From: Cotesia glomerata
Lineage: Eukaryota; Arthropoda; Insecta; Hymenoptera; Braconidae
Assembly (NCBI RefSeq): GCF_020080835.1
Contig: NC_058162.1
Span: forward strand, 10,121,323-10,185,322
Length of the DNA stretch: 64,000 nucleotides
Direction: 5' to 3'
The notes under the pieces were generated by a model that was not told the origin of the DNA, ran no database searches, and saw nothing but the letters and a program-made list of their open reading frames with translations. A program made the position numbers and the translations under genes. Below are positions 34,102-45,747 of this stretch, one piece after another. Position 1 is the stretch's first letter, and each line of letters opens with the position of its first letter.

Positions 34102-37050
34102 TCAACTCCGCCTCTCTGGCATGCCTATATTGCTCGTAGTCTTCTCCAGGAACGCGAGTGGGCCCTGGAGTGCGCTGTTTCCAACTCCGACACCTGGAAC
34201 TCCACTGACTGGGAACCCCGCGCGTCCAGGTACTCCTTGACCCATGAACATTCCTTGCGGGTTCACGCTAACTCCCTGCAGTCCTGGAGGCACCGCACCT
34301 CCTGGTTGAACCTGCAATTTATTCATTTTTTTACCCATTCAATTTTTTTTTAACTTTTTTAATTTCATGCATTAAGGGAGAGTTTAGAATTTTAGAGATT
34401 TTATTCATTAAAAATTTATCAATTGATGTAATAATAAAAATAATAATTATAATTATAATAATAATAAATTTAAAAATAAATGATAGGAATGTACATAAGG
34501 GAAGGTAAATGAAAAAAAGCACAAAGATTCACCATGAAAAGAGTAAATTTTATTCTACTACAAGTTCCACGATTTATTTTTAAATTAAACAATAATTTAC
34601 ACGATTATTTATTTATTCTTAAAAATTCATTCGATTCAATTATTTCGATAAGTCGCTTTGACGCCAACGCTTATTTTTATTAATTACTTACAATGTTTTA
34701 TAGAAAAATTTTTAATAAAAAAAGAAATAATAAACGTGTGAATAATAGAGTTAAAAATAAACAGAACCCATAGTAACAGTAAATAAAAAAGAAAGCCAAT
34801 GAAATGATGTTTAATGAATGTATTATAATAAGTAATAAATAAATAAATTTCATTGTCAAATATATCCATTGATTTGGCTTCTAATTTATCCTAAAGTTAG
34901 CAGATTATTTTCAGATTCTTTTTTTTCAACAAATAAATTATTCAAAAAAGTAGAAAATTTAACAAAATAAATAAATATCGGCTAACTTTAGTGCTTTAAT
35001 TTCAGTACATTTTACTCTAATTAAATACTTTTGGCACCATAATTATTCATTAAGTAACATCAATTAATTTATCTCTCGAGATCTGTATGAATTAGTACGT
35101 TAAATCTCTAATACGTCTTTACAGTTTATCTATTTATAATAAATAATTTAATTATAGTAATCATAGTAATAATTTATTAATGGAGTAGTGAATTTAATTT
35201 GGTAACCATGGACTTTTTTTCTCATAAGGCACACAAGGAATTTAAATTATTTCAATATTTATATATTTTTTTATATTCTTTGTAGTGATGTAAGTTATGT
35301 ATATTATTATTATCATCAAAATTTTTAAATAAAAATATCCACTAAATATTGATAATTATTTTTTAAGCATTAATTTATAATAAAATATTTCAAAAAAACT
35401 AAATGAAGAAGTTTAAACTTAAAACAATCGTTGAATATTCTTTTTTATACTTTAATTATCCATAAATTATTTATTTTTCCTAAAAAAAAAAAACACAATT
35501 TTAAAAAAATAATAAAAATGCCTATGAGACTTTCATTGAAATTGTTCTATTCAAAATGATTAATAATATAATCTTAAATGGAAGATGATTTTTCTATGAC
35601 AAGTTTTTTAATCACAGTAATTCGCTTTTATCGCTACTTTAGATACTCAGAATTATTAATCTCATATCTCATATTAATATAGATATATAATAAAAATCTT
35701 AAGTCAAATTGTAATTCTCTTTTTATATTTATCAGTACATTATAATTTATAATTAACCAGCATAAACTAACGAGTATTAAGCAACAAAAGAGCCATTGAA
35801 GCCGAGTAAATATTTTTAACACCACCATAAACTCACTCATAAATACAAACAAACAATAATTATAAAAATATATAAAGCCCTTTTGAATTATGAACCATTT
35901 CCACACAGAAATATATATATATATATATATATAATTGATTTAATAGTTCATAGTTCATAAGTAGTAACATTAAACGGCGTTTATTTAAATACCTGTTGTT
36001 GATGAAGTTGTTGTTGTTGCTGCATCTGGTGCTGCTGCATGTGGAGCTGCTGCTGTTGTTGCTGTAATTGTTGCTGATGCAACATTTGTTGTTGCTGTTG
36101 CTGTTGTTGTTGCTGCTGCTGGAGAACTGGGTTTGGAGCTCCATTGCCTGGTGGCCCTTGTGGACCTTGACCATTAGCTAGTCCTGCAGAAAAGTAATCG
36201 CAATTAGTAATTATGAATTGTTAAGGATTAAAATTTAAATGCGGAAAATTAAAAAGAAGAAATAAGGAATATAAAATAAATACTTGCCATTAGGAGCAGA
36301 TCCTTGGGCTAATGATTTGTCCCAACCTTGTAAATCAGCGAGCAAGTGCTGCCAAGTCGCTATCTTATCGTAGTGTCTCTTGATGAGTTCATCTTTTCGA
36401 GCTAACTCCTGACGCAGTTCACTGATGTCTTCTTTTACGAGCAGCTCTGGTTTCAATGCTGATAGTAGAAAACGCTTTTGGAGAAAAAATGCCTCTGTTT
36501 GCCGGGCGAGATCAATGAAACGAGAAACGACTTGTTCAACTTCTGCTTTGGCTTCTTCCTTGTCGACGGCTAAACTGCTTCCGATACTATTATTGGTCAG
36601 TCCTTCTTCTTTGGTTAATATATTCATACATTGCTATATAAATAAATAAATTATTTTGTTTATTGAAAATCATCATTTTGGAACTAGCATACACTTAAAA
36701 AATTTATATTGAAATTTACAGACATCTGATAATTTTCTTAGATTTATTTAAAAAAAAAATTCTACTTGTGGTTCAAGACAAAAAAAAATTGTTAAACCGT
36801 GAATGAAAATTTTTCTTATTCATAGTGATAAAATATTTTTTTTTTATTTTAATTTTCGGTTATGAAAAAATTACAATAAACATTTGATACATAAGTTTAT
36901 AAATATGTAACAGAAAAGTTAATGTCCACGGCTTTTTGAATAATCAATTCTGATTTAAAAAAGAAAAAAAAAATATTATAAATAACTTACTTGAAGCGAG
37001 TCTTCAAACTCATCAATTAAATTTCCATTTCCATTAGTTGGGGTTGCCAT
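34102..37050 (-). CDS. MED28: Mediator complex subunit 28
   Basis: MED28 is a head-module subunit of the Mediator coactivator for RNA polymerase II. Exons 36991-37050, 36288-36633, 35993-36183 and 34102-34311 join in frame to 268 residues. Conserved words are NLIDEFEDSL at the N-terminus, VSRFIDLARQTEAFFLQKRF, KEDISELRQELARKDELIKR and KIATWQHLLADL (helical, coiled-coil core), and near the end GPLAFLEKTTSNI, matching the YLE-type C-terminal motif of vertebrate MED28. An insert of glutamine runs (36000-36120) and a G/V/P-rich segment make it longer than the ~180-residue vertebrate protein. Intron 2 uses a GC donor (see findings). The frame continues beyond the TGA. Confidence 0.93.
36000..36120 (-). 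repeat. Polyglutamine-coding CAG/CAA tract in MED28
   Basis: Runs of cag and caa codons broken by His, Met and Leu codons encode glutamine-rich sequence in MED28 exon 3. The codon mixing suggests selection for glutamine rather than recent slippage alone. Confidence 0.85.
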
Positions 37051-37460
37051 TATTAATTAAAAGCTTAATTAAACGTAGAAAAATATTTATTTGATCCTTA
37101 TTTCACATTTAAACAATATGACAACTTTTTAGGTTATGAGGCAGTTGGATACAATATATTTATCACAAGTGTTAAACAATGTAATTATAAATATTCAAAT
37201 TTTCAATCCATTTGACCATTTTAAAATCAATTATTAAATTTTTAAAACACAAATTATGAAGCCAATTTATTAAATTAAACTCAATATTAGAAAATATAAC
37301 TCCAACTCGTGCTATTTTATTTTAATACACGTAAAGGACACATTGTATATATGAAGGGTAGAGGTAAGAACTATCTCTGTGTACATATGAAAATAAGTGT
37401 CCGTCAAAACTCGTCCAATAAGGGTGGCGCTGCGGTAGCCTACGATCATAAAGGAAATAT
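37051..37460 (-). promoter_or_regulatory. Upstream region of MED28
   Basis: The region upstream of the MED28 ATG is AT-rich except a patch at about 37400-37450 (cgtccaataagggtggcgct), similar in composition to the other promoters here. No specific motif is certain. Confidence 0.3.
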
Positions 37461-37499
37461 AAATTAAAAATTTGAAAAGCGTCATTTTAAACCAAAAAT

Positions 37500-38430
37500 A
37501 TTTTTTTTAATTAATTATGGAAAATTTGGTCTTCAGGAATCCAAAGATCCTAGTCATTATCAGAGAAACAAATTTGATCTCAACCTCATCAAGGATTTAA
37601 ATGCAGCCCTTCAGATTGACCTTGCTCCTGTAAATGTTCATCGCCTCGGTAAATTTTCGCCTGCTCTATCTCTTCCAAGGCCACTCAAAATCATATTTAG
37701 TCTGCCAAGTCACCCTAATACATTTGTACAAAAAATCATTGAAGCGAAGCGCCAAGGGCAACTACCTCAAGTATTTGGGCAAATATCAGTTGCGAAAGAC
37801 CGCACTCTCCGTCAGCGCCAAGATCAGAAAGCTGTGGTCACAGAGCTGCATCGTCGGAGAGAACTAGGAGAGACAAACCTGCGGATAGTGACGAAGAATG
37901 GGCAGCCGACCATCGTCAATCATCCACTGAGGCTGGATCAACATCAACAAGCTCCAGGGACAAAATAACTATATTAAATTCTTCTATTAAACATTTCTCA
38001 GTGTTTTACCAAAATGTTCGTGGCCTTAAGTCAAAACTTGGAACAGTATTTAGTAACACAATGTCTATTGAGTATTATGTTTATGTTATAACTTAAACTT
38101 AGTTTAATTCAAATATTTTTTACATTGAAATTTTTGATAATAATTTTTAACATTGCTATTCTAATCTTTGTTGGCCAAGTTTCAAATCTTAATAGATGGT
38201 TAAAAGCATATTTTTTCTTTTTTTGTTTTTCTTTCAGTGCACTATTTTAAGTACATTAAAGTATTACTGGTTTTTTTTTACTTCCGTTTTGTATTTTACA
38301 AATATGTAATATGATATTGTAAAAGGACGTTATATTTATATTTACAAATTTATACTGTAGTGACCCTGTTATTGGCAATTGCTGTTGGGTCTGTATGTAA
38401 AGAAATAAATAAAAAAATAAATAAATAAAA
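37500..38430 (+). mobile_element. Internally deleted non-LTR retrotransposon (ORF1 end, ORF2 start, 3' end)
   Basis: A frame ending at TAA 37966-37968 holds the C-terminal part of an ORF1 protein: LAPVNVHRLGKFSPALSLPR, RPLKIIFSLPSHPNTFV, then LPQVFGQISVAKDRTLRQRQ. Immediately after, HFSVFYQNVRGLKSKLG is the start of an ORF2 endonuclease domain (YQNVRGL-K is typical of Jockey/CR1-like elements), but only ~25 codons remain before the sequence jumps to an AT-rich 3' untranslated region ending in an aaataaataaataaa tail near 38430. Most of ORF2 is missing. Confidence 0.7.
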
Positions 38431-38657
38431 GTCAGAAATTCTCATGCAGTCAATTTGAAAGAGTTACAAATAGAATATTTAATGATTTTAAATTGTTAAA
38501 AATATGTTTGTTGAAAAAAAATAATCAGTTTTATGGGATTTTATGAATAAGGTGTAAATGTAAAAAGAGTTAACAAACAGGTTCAAAAGGAAATTCAACG
38601 AATATGTATTATTAAACTATACAAATAAACTAATACATCTTCAACAATAGTTATGGT

Positions 38658-38903
38658 TTAAAAAGTTAAAATTTCTTGAGCTCTTATTAAACTTTTTAGC
38701 AGGTCTTTCCCTGAAACATTACATCGTTTTGGAGGACATACGAGAGAAAAACAAGAATCCAAACGATACACTTGGGCAAACATTTTTGGATCAGGCTGGT
38801 CGTTTCCGTAAATCAACAAATGTTGATTTACGGCTTTGTAAGCGTTTCCGTAAAATTCGACATGCTTTACATCTTGGATTTCTTTGATTTCTTTGGTAAG
38901 CAT
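38658..38903 (-). CDS. Unrecognised 81-aa ORF downstream of the THAP gene
   Basis: ATG at 38903 (a GTG lies two codons earlier) opens 81 codons to TAA at 38658-38660. The protein begins MLTKEIKEIQDVKHVEFYGN and contains LDSCFSLVCPPKRCN. It is cysteine-containing, mixed-charge and less AT-biased in codon use than random frames. An acceptor-like ttttcag lies ~60 bases upstream. It could be a separate small gene, or an alternative last exon of the THAP gene: a donor inside THAP exon 3 (after gcgttg) would be phase-compatible with an acceptor at about 38911, but that acceptor is weak. Confidence 0.4.
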   Translation of the reverse strand: MLTKEIKEIQDVKHVEFYGNAYKAVNQHLLIYGNDQPDPKMFAQVYRLDSCFSLVCPPKRCNVSGKDLLKSLIRAQEILTF

Positions 38904-39024
38904 CGTCACTTGTAATTACACCTTTACACAATTTTGAGTATCTGAAAATTGATGTAATTTTTTTAATTATTATAGATGAGTGAAACTTTTTATAGCTCTT
39001 TGGTTTTATATGTAAAAAATATTT

Positions 39025-40200
39025 TCACTTATTGCTGTCTATTTGAGTACCAACGCATAATGGCCATCTTTCCACAGATTTTAAGAACTCGCAAATACTT
39101 TTGAAAGAATTTATTTTAACGTCAAGAGGTAATTCTTCACCATTAGAAAAAATAACCTGCAATAAAGTTGCTATTAATGATTTTTGTAACTAAAAAAATT
39201 AATTACTTTTTCCATACATTAATTAATAAATACTTACGGTAAATGATAAATCTTCGTTTAGACGTATATGATTTTTCGTTTTTTTGGCTAATGGGTCCAT
39301 TCGTAGAAATTCTAGTCCGTCTGGTATCTCTATATGCATCCAAAACGACGGTAGCATTGGACATTTCAGGATATCTCCTATACTCTCTATTGGTTGTACA
39401 GTTATTTCGTTTTCTACGTGATTATTTAAACTATCGTATGACTGCTGACTCAACGGAGACTTTTCCAAGTCTTGTTCTATTTGTTCATTGTAATCTGTAG
39501 CATTATTAGGAATATTTAGATCATCTAATAATTCCTGTTGCTCAATGCAGCTGTTTTGCATACGATCCTGCTGATCGTCTTCACAGTGATTGTGGCATGA
39601 AGTTACTTTTTGTGGTTCATCAATAATACTTGCTTGAAGCTCACATAGTGGTATAGGAATAAATTGATGCTCGATTGTTGGCAAAGCTTCAGCTTTTAGC
39701 ATTTTTTTCACTGTTGGAAAAATCTTGACCTCTCCATTAATGATAAACTTGTCGTACAATTTTATATGTTCTTCTTTCAAATGAAGATGGCAAATATTAT
39801 GAGTGGCTTTCAATTTAATACCCAAACTCCTTTTCCACTTGTCTAATCTTGCCGGTGTCTGTGAATATAAATTAATATAATACAAAAATATAAATGTGTT
39901 GACTAAACATTAAAGAAGCGTTAAAGCCTGATTAATAAATCTAATTTGAAATGATTAAAAAACAATTTTAAGTAATACAAAATTTTACGAGTTAAATACT
40001 ATATAAATACACCTTGCATAGATTGAATTGTTTTAAATTCGATTTTTTAATCAGGGTGTCGTAAAATGAATAAATAATTCAAAATAAATTACTCAATGTA
40101 CACTAGGTTGGAAAAAAGACAGATGCTGAGACGAATCATTTTTTGTAGTTTTTAGTTTGCGTCCACTTGGACAACTTTTCACGATACAAGATTTTCCCAT
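39025..40200 (-). CDS. THAP domain-containing protein
   Basis: THAP domains are zinc-coordinating DNA-binding modules shared by P-element transposases and transcription factors. Exons 40102-40200, 39238-39858 and 39025-39156 join in phase 0 to 283 residues. The C2CH signature is complete: C5-x4-C10 (CIVKSC), FFQP, the invariant tryptophan (DKWKRS, W41), C56-x2-H59 (NICHLHL), and EALPTI near the AVPTIF-motif position. The rest is acidic, glutamine/asparagine-rich linker and a C-terminal segment ([15 protein letters not shown], then [18 protein letters not shown]) of unknown role. No transposase catalytic domain is seen. It could be a host transcription factor or a domesticated transposase fragment. 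Confidence 0.85.
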
Positions 40201-41860
40201 TATTTTATAAAGTTTTATAACTATATCACCACAATAAAATCACTAATAATTATTTTAAAAAATTCACATTAATAATATTACGCTTTCTCTCTGCAGTATT
40301 TTGATTATATTTACTAAAACATTTTTTAGACTATATACGTAAATAGTTGAGGTTTAAAACTTATACAAATTTGTATACTAGCATTTTACTATGTTATGCT
40401 TCCATCTAGTGGATGTTATTTTTATTTATTGAAAACTTTACTTACTGTACATCATTTAAAACTATACGAAACTATACTAAACATCATTTATGTATACCTC
40501 TTTCGTACGTTTATGTATAGTTCTTTCGCCCGGGAGTATTAAAATACTCGGTTTCAGCGCGGGAAAGGAATCATTTTAAATAAAAGAATTCTATTTAGAC
40601 GTTATTTAATTTTGATCAAAATTATTTAGTCGGTTTCAATTTATTATTCAAGTTGACAAAATATTAAAAAGCTTCAAAATATAAAATTGAGGTTTACAAT
40701 GACGTGATCTTAGCAATCTAAGCTCTCGGTGAGAAGTGTCGTTACATAGTTTTTCCGAAGAGCTTCAAACTCCGTTCTTCTCCCACCATAACTTCCATAC
40801 ATACATCCACTCTAAGGAATACATAAGCACACACATTTTCTACTACATATAAATGATCCTTATATACTAACATGTATTTTCTCTATATCTATATATATTT
40901 ATTTCAGCCTATCGGCCTGAAAGTTGGACTTCACTAATATACACTTTTAGCAATACAGTCATTATGTTTATTTAACTATTTTTATTAATTTAACAGACCC
41001 TTTTAAAATCTATTTATAATAAAAATTAACTTATAATTAACTTGAAATTAAATTACAATAAAATTATAATAAACTATAACATGAAAATATATATATTATA
41101 TTATTTATAATATGTTGGATTAATGTTTGAGTTTGACTAATTAATAACTTGAATTAAATATTATTTCTATTATTTTACAATCGGATTTTCTAATAAATTT
41201 ATAAGTCAGTTTAATTATTATCATGTATAAAAGAATAGACATTATCGTTTAATTATAAATTAAATACAAGATAATAATTATTAATTATTTTAACTTAATT
41301 TTGCTTAACTACAATATTATATAAAGTTAGATTTTAACAGTAAATGTTATTTAAAAATCTTATTTTTGTTTAGTTACATATGGTTTTGTATTATTCTTTG
41401 TTACTTTAGAACAAGGGTCTATTGAATTTCACACGTGTCTTTTACGACTTTTCCTCATAGGGTTTTAAGTTCCATGTGGCGAGAAATAGTCCTTGAATTA
41501 TTCAAGTACTTTTTATGGGTTCTGAGAATTCGGTTACAATGTCCTTTTGTACCGAAATATGTTTTTTTATTTTATTTTATTTTCTTTTGTAAATAAAACA
41601 GAGTTAACTAAAAGATGTTTATTACAACTGGTAAGAGTAAAAGCATTAAATAAATGATTTGAATATTTACTTCGAATGTAAAATTTAACTAATTTTAATC
41701 ATTTAATATTTACTAATTTGAATATTTCATTTGAATTCGCGCTCTCATAATAGATAGCGCTCTAATAATAGGTAGCATCACCTGCTGGATGCACTAGGTG
41801 CATCACAACTAACTACTCTAGTCATTAAAATTTTGAAATATTTGAACTCAGCAAACTTCA
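40201..41860. other. THAP upstream region and AT-rich spacer
   Basis: No gene is seen. A GC-richer patch at 40500-40570 (ttcgcccgggagtatt with a gagtattaaaatactc hairpin) and one at 40700-40800 may belong to a promoter. The remainder is AT-rich. Confidence 0.35.
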
Positions 41861-41864
41861 CTCG

Positions 41865-42200
41865 GGAGTGTGGCAAATTCCCACCCGTGCATATTCCCAC
41901 TCATAAAAATTATGTTGGCAGCATTGGTTACTAACTATACCCTAAAAAATAGAAATTACCGACTGAGTAAGATCGTTAAATGTTAAATTTAAATTTAAAA
42001 AATCTATTTATTCTTCATATCACTTAATATTGAAGTTCAAGAATGTTACTTATTTTAAAAGAATATCTAGTGGGAATTTGCATTGTGCAAATTCCCATCA
42101 AATATTTGAAAAATATCAAGTGGGAATTTGCATCGCACAAATTCACACTATTTATTTTTAAAAATATCAAATGGGAATTTGCACAATGCAGATATTCTTT
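41865..42200. repeat. Cluster of GGGAATTTGC hairpin repeats
   Basis: The word gggaatttgc or its complement gcaaattccc occurs repeatedly: at about 41872, 42070-42100, 42120-42145 and 42173. The best unit is tgggaatttgca-ttg-tgcaaattccca, a perfect 12-base stem with 3-base loop. Units are spaced by about 50 bases and separated by AT-rich aaaatatcaa-like sequence. Confidence 0.65.
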
Positions 42201-42439
42201 TATAAATCATCAAACATCGATACTAAAAGTGTAAATAATTTTTTAATATTTTTAGATTTTAAAAAATGATATACTTTGATATTTCAGTGAGAATTTAATC
42301 TACTTAAATTATTTTTTTTTCTATTAACTATGAAAAGTTCCGTTTTAATAAAATTAGTTAATTAAATTTAAAATCTTCATAAAAGAAAATTGCTAGTGGG
42401 ATTGCTAGTATAGACTACACAAAATATTCACAAATATAA

Positions 42440-42672
42440 ATAATGCTGTGAAGCGGGAAAGAATAGGAGTTACGGTAATTATTACGTGAAGCGTTCCACA
42501 TTCACGTAACAGGATATTGGTAGGAAAGGATTGAGAAAGGAATGTGGAGAGGATCATCTTAATGTGAGTTTATAGAATGTGCAAGAAAAAATTATTAGAT
42601 AGCTCGGACTGGGATTCGAACCCAGAACCTTCCGAAGACATGTCGGCTACTCTACCATTTGAGCTATCCGGT
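42440..42672 (-). repeat. tRNA-derived SINE candidate
   Basis: On the minus strand the head (42598-42672) has consensus polymerase III boxes: A box tagctcaaatgg and B box ggttcgaatcc, with a T-arm (ctggg/cccag). The acceptor stem is imperfect and the anticodon loop non-canonical. Beyond the head the sequence continues into ~150 bases of unrelated, moderately GC-rich body (cacattcctttctcaatcc, ttacgtgaatgtggaacgc). That layout is typical of a SINE rather than a working tRNA gene, though a degraded tRNA cannot be excluded. Confidence 0.55.
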
Positions 42673-42679
42673 CTATACT

Positions 42680-44600
42680 AAATTTCCTTTCGCTTATTCT
42701 ATATACATTAAGCTAATTTTGAGTACTCAAAATTTTTGCCAGTAGTGCAGCCTGAAAGGCATCTACGGAATTGAATGAACTTTTAACAATTGTTTAATCA
42801 GATTTGCGTAAAAAAGAATGAAAATACTTGTGTTTGTCGTTTATGTTAATAATTCTATATTCTATTGTTTAAATTTTGAAAAATATGCATAGAACAGGAT
42901 ATATTTCCACGCACTTTTAAGTAATTGTAATTTTAAAACTAAAAACTAAAAATTTTGAGTTTTTGCTTTGACAATCGTTAAGTAATAAATTAAAAATTCC
43001 AAAATTAAAAGAAAACAGCAAGAACAACATAAATTATTGGCGTTAGGTAAGAAAATAAGGACAATAAAATCCAGAAAATGTATCCTTAACCGTGTAATAA
43101 TGAGAATAAATAAAAAAAAACTGATAAACAAATGGAATTAAAAATATAAAAAAATTATTTTTGAGTAGTCCAATAATTACTCTATTAAATTGACCTGAAT
43201 CATAAAAGCCGTAACTTGAATAGTTTAAAAGATATAATTATTTAAAAATTCAAGTAATGCATTTTTTTATAAACAAATGTTTATAAAAATTGAACCATAA
43301 TAGATATCGAGCGTATGAAAAATTTATTGTATAAATCAATAAATTGTTTGAAAGATCGTCTGGAATGTCAAAGACCATATCATTAATAGTTTAGAAGTTA
43401 TAACAATTTATAAGTTAATGAAATAGTTTACCGCTTCAACTATGATGGGGTAAATTGTTTTAAAATTTAATAAAAAATAGAGAAAAAATTTTTTTACGAC
43501 TTTTATGCGTATGGCTGAATTTGTAATTTTTTAAAGCAACGGAAGAAAAATAAAACGAAAATGTAAATTTGCTTATAACAAATTGTTTATAAAATAAACA
43601 ATAAAAATTTAAATTAAAAAAAATTTTTTTTCATAATTATATTGAGATTTGTAAATGATGATTTAAAAAAAAAAATGGTTTCTTAATAAATAATTTGAAT
43701 GGTGGATAAATGAAAAAAACAATTATAAAGAATTGAAAAATTTTTTTAAGAAAATTTTTTTAAATTCATTACTTTACTAAGAAATCAAAATGACAAAAAA
43801 AAAATTTTCAAAAATATTAAATTTGTCTATTTGTTTATAAAAAGTTTTTAAACAATTAATGTTAAAAATTTGTTAGCCAAGCTATTAAACGCTACATATT
43901 AATACAAAAACAACCAAAATTAAAAATTTAGGAAAAAAAATTTTTTTTATAACATTAGCTGGATATTTCTATTTTTGATAACTTTGAAAAATCATTACAA
44001 ACAAATGAAAAAACTTTTATAAACTTTTACTACGCGGTTTTGTTCATTATTTATATAACAAGAGCTCCCAAAAGAAAAAAAATTTATAGACACATTTTTT
44101 AAACTTTTATAAGAGATTTTATGAAAACTCAAGTCTCCGAAAAATTAGTTAATTAACAATTAAATAACTTAAACAAAAATTAAGCTAAAAATTTTTAGCG
44201 TATAAAACCATTTGATAAATTTAATTGTGGAGATTATAAGTAAATTTATTTTGACTAATATATGTGAAAATGATTATAAATATTGTTATAAAAATACTGT
44301 AAATCGAAATAACATGCATGTAGATTGGTTATGAGTATTATAAACAAACAGCTAAGAGCTAAATAAACAATTATTATTATTATTATTATTATTGTAATTG
44401 TTATAGTTTTCACCAATAAAAATTGTTAATATATTTTATCAATTGATGACTTCTCAGCCCTCAATTTAAGTAAAAATTAATTTCGTAATATTATTTTCTC
44501 CGGTATGACTCAAATAAAAATAAAATTGAATAAAAAAAATTCATTGCAAGTATAATAAACATTTAGATTATTTCCGCCGTTAAAAGTTTAATTTTGTTTT
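42680..44600. other. AT-rich region without a gene
   Basis: No coding sequence, RNA gene or transposon end is recognised. Long homopolymer runs and an ATT tract near 44370-44393 are present. Confidence 0.45.
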
Positions 44601-44614
44601 CTCGATTTTCTCCG

Positions 44615-45095
44615 CTGGCGAGAATCGATCCTCTCCGCTGTCGATCACTGGTCTCAAAGAATCTCTCGCAGCTATCTAAGTAGATAACTGTCTTTGTCAC
44701 CATGTGATTCTTAAGCCTCGAACATGAGTGGGTTTGTTTCTGATAATTTATTATTCATTATTGGTCGTATTTATTATTTTTTTTTTTTTTTTATTAACAA
44801 TTAGTATATTTATGACTTACTATCATTAAAAAAAATTTCTCAATAGTTTGATATTTACTCTCTTTCCAAATAAAAAAAAATTCTACGATTCGTTTTATTT
44901 GATTATTAATCATTTAAAGACAATTATTAATTATTTGTTATTAGTTAAGAAAAAAAAAAATATTCGTCGTCGGCAAGAATCGCACCTCTGCTGCGACAAC
45001 TATTGGTCTCGTGCAATTCCACGTAGCTATCTACGCATATATTTCGTTATCATCATCAAGTGAATTTTTAGCCTCGAGCATGAGTGAGGTTGTTT
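44615..45095 (-). repeat. Two diverged tRNA-like units in tandem
   Basis: Units at about 44615-44735 and 44960-45090 share ggc(g/a)agaatcg, ctctgctg/ctccgctg, ggtctc, agctatcta, gtgatt/gtgaat and gcctcga(a/g)catgagtg in the same order. On the minus strand the first has a B-box-like ggatcgattct and an A-box-like tagctgcgagag; the second has one box degraded. They look like copies of a tRNA-derived repeat duplicated about 345 bases apart. Confidence 0.45.
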
Positions 45096-45102
45096 ATTAT
45101 TA

Positions 45103-45747
45103 TTGCACGCCTCATAGCGCGAAGCGCGTGAGGTTGTGCTTTTCACTCGACTCATCAACGTCAAGCAATTTTGTGATCTTTAAATGCCTCTATCACAACC
45201 ATATTACACTTATACAATGATATAAGTAGATGTACACCGAAAAAACACTTAAATTAAACCATCTTTTACTTTCTAAAATCATTTGATGTTGCTATTTTCA
45301 AAAAAAAAAAAAACATTTTGAAACAAATTTTACGTGGACGTCCGGATGTCACCCCATTTTGGATATACCAACGATTGCTCCCGAACAAATTGATATTTCA
45401 AGATCGGACTTTTTTTATTAGTTTAAGAATACGATGAACTGGGTCCGTATTTCATATCAGTGGCCTAGTTTACGTATTTTTTTTTTTTAAATTGAATTTT
45501 TATTAAAATTCACTACAACCGTACAAAGCCAAACGAACTTTTCTTATTTGTCACGTGAAAACTATGGTGCCACTTGATCAACCTAGATTTTTTAGACTGC
45601 GTGCGCATATGACAAGAAAAAAGGGCGCTGATATTTAAAAAAAAAAATAAAAAATATGTAAGAAATTACTTAATTATTTTTTTTTTTAATCAATTACACA
45701 ATTAACTTTTTTCTTAAAAAATGAATGAGCGTTATGAGGTGTGCACT
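45103..45747. mobile_element. Possible MITE with TGCACGCCTCATAGCGC-like ends
   Basis: The left end tgcacgcctcatagcgc (from 45103) is matched by gcgttatgaggtgtgca near 45730-45747, an inverted repeat of 17 bases with two mismatches. The interior has no ORF. Duplicated target sites are not evident, so the call depends on the ends alone. Confidence 0.4.

Noticed and set aside
33807..34139. Other-frame ORFs over the MED28 extension (minus 33807-34070, plus 33900-34139)
   Set aside because: They are by-products of GC-rich sequence; only the frame continuous with MED28 gives varied-codon RG, Ala and Gln tracts and a tandem stop.
41865..42200. Regularly spaced short repeats as a CRISPR array
   Set aside because: Units are palindromic, diverged and irregular, and the window is eukaryotic.
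42598..42672. A functional tRNA gene on the minus strand
   Set aside because: A and B boxes are intact, but the acceptor stem has mismatches, the anticodon loop lacks the usual T33, and a SINE-like body follows.
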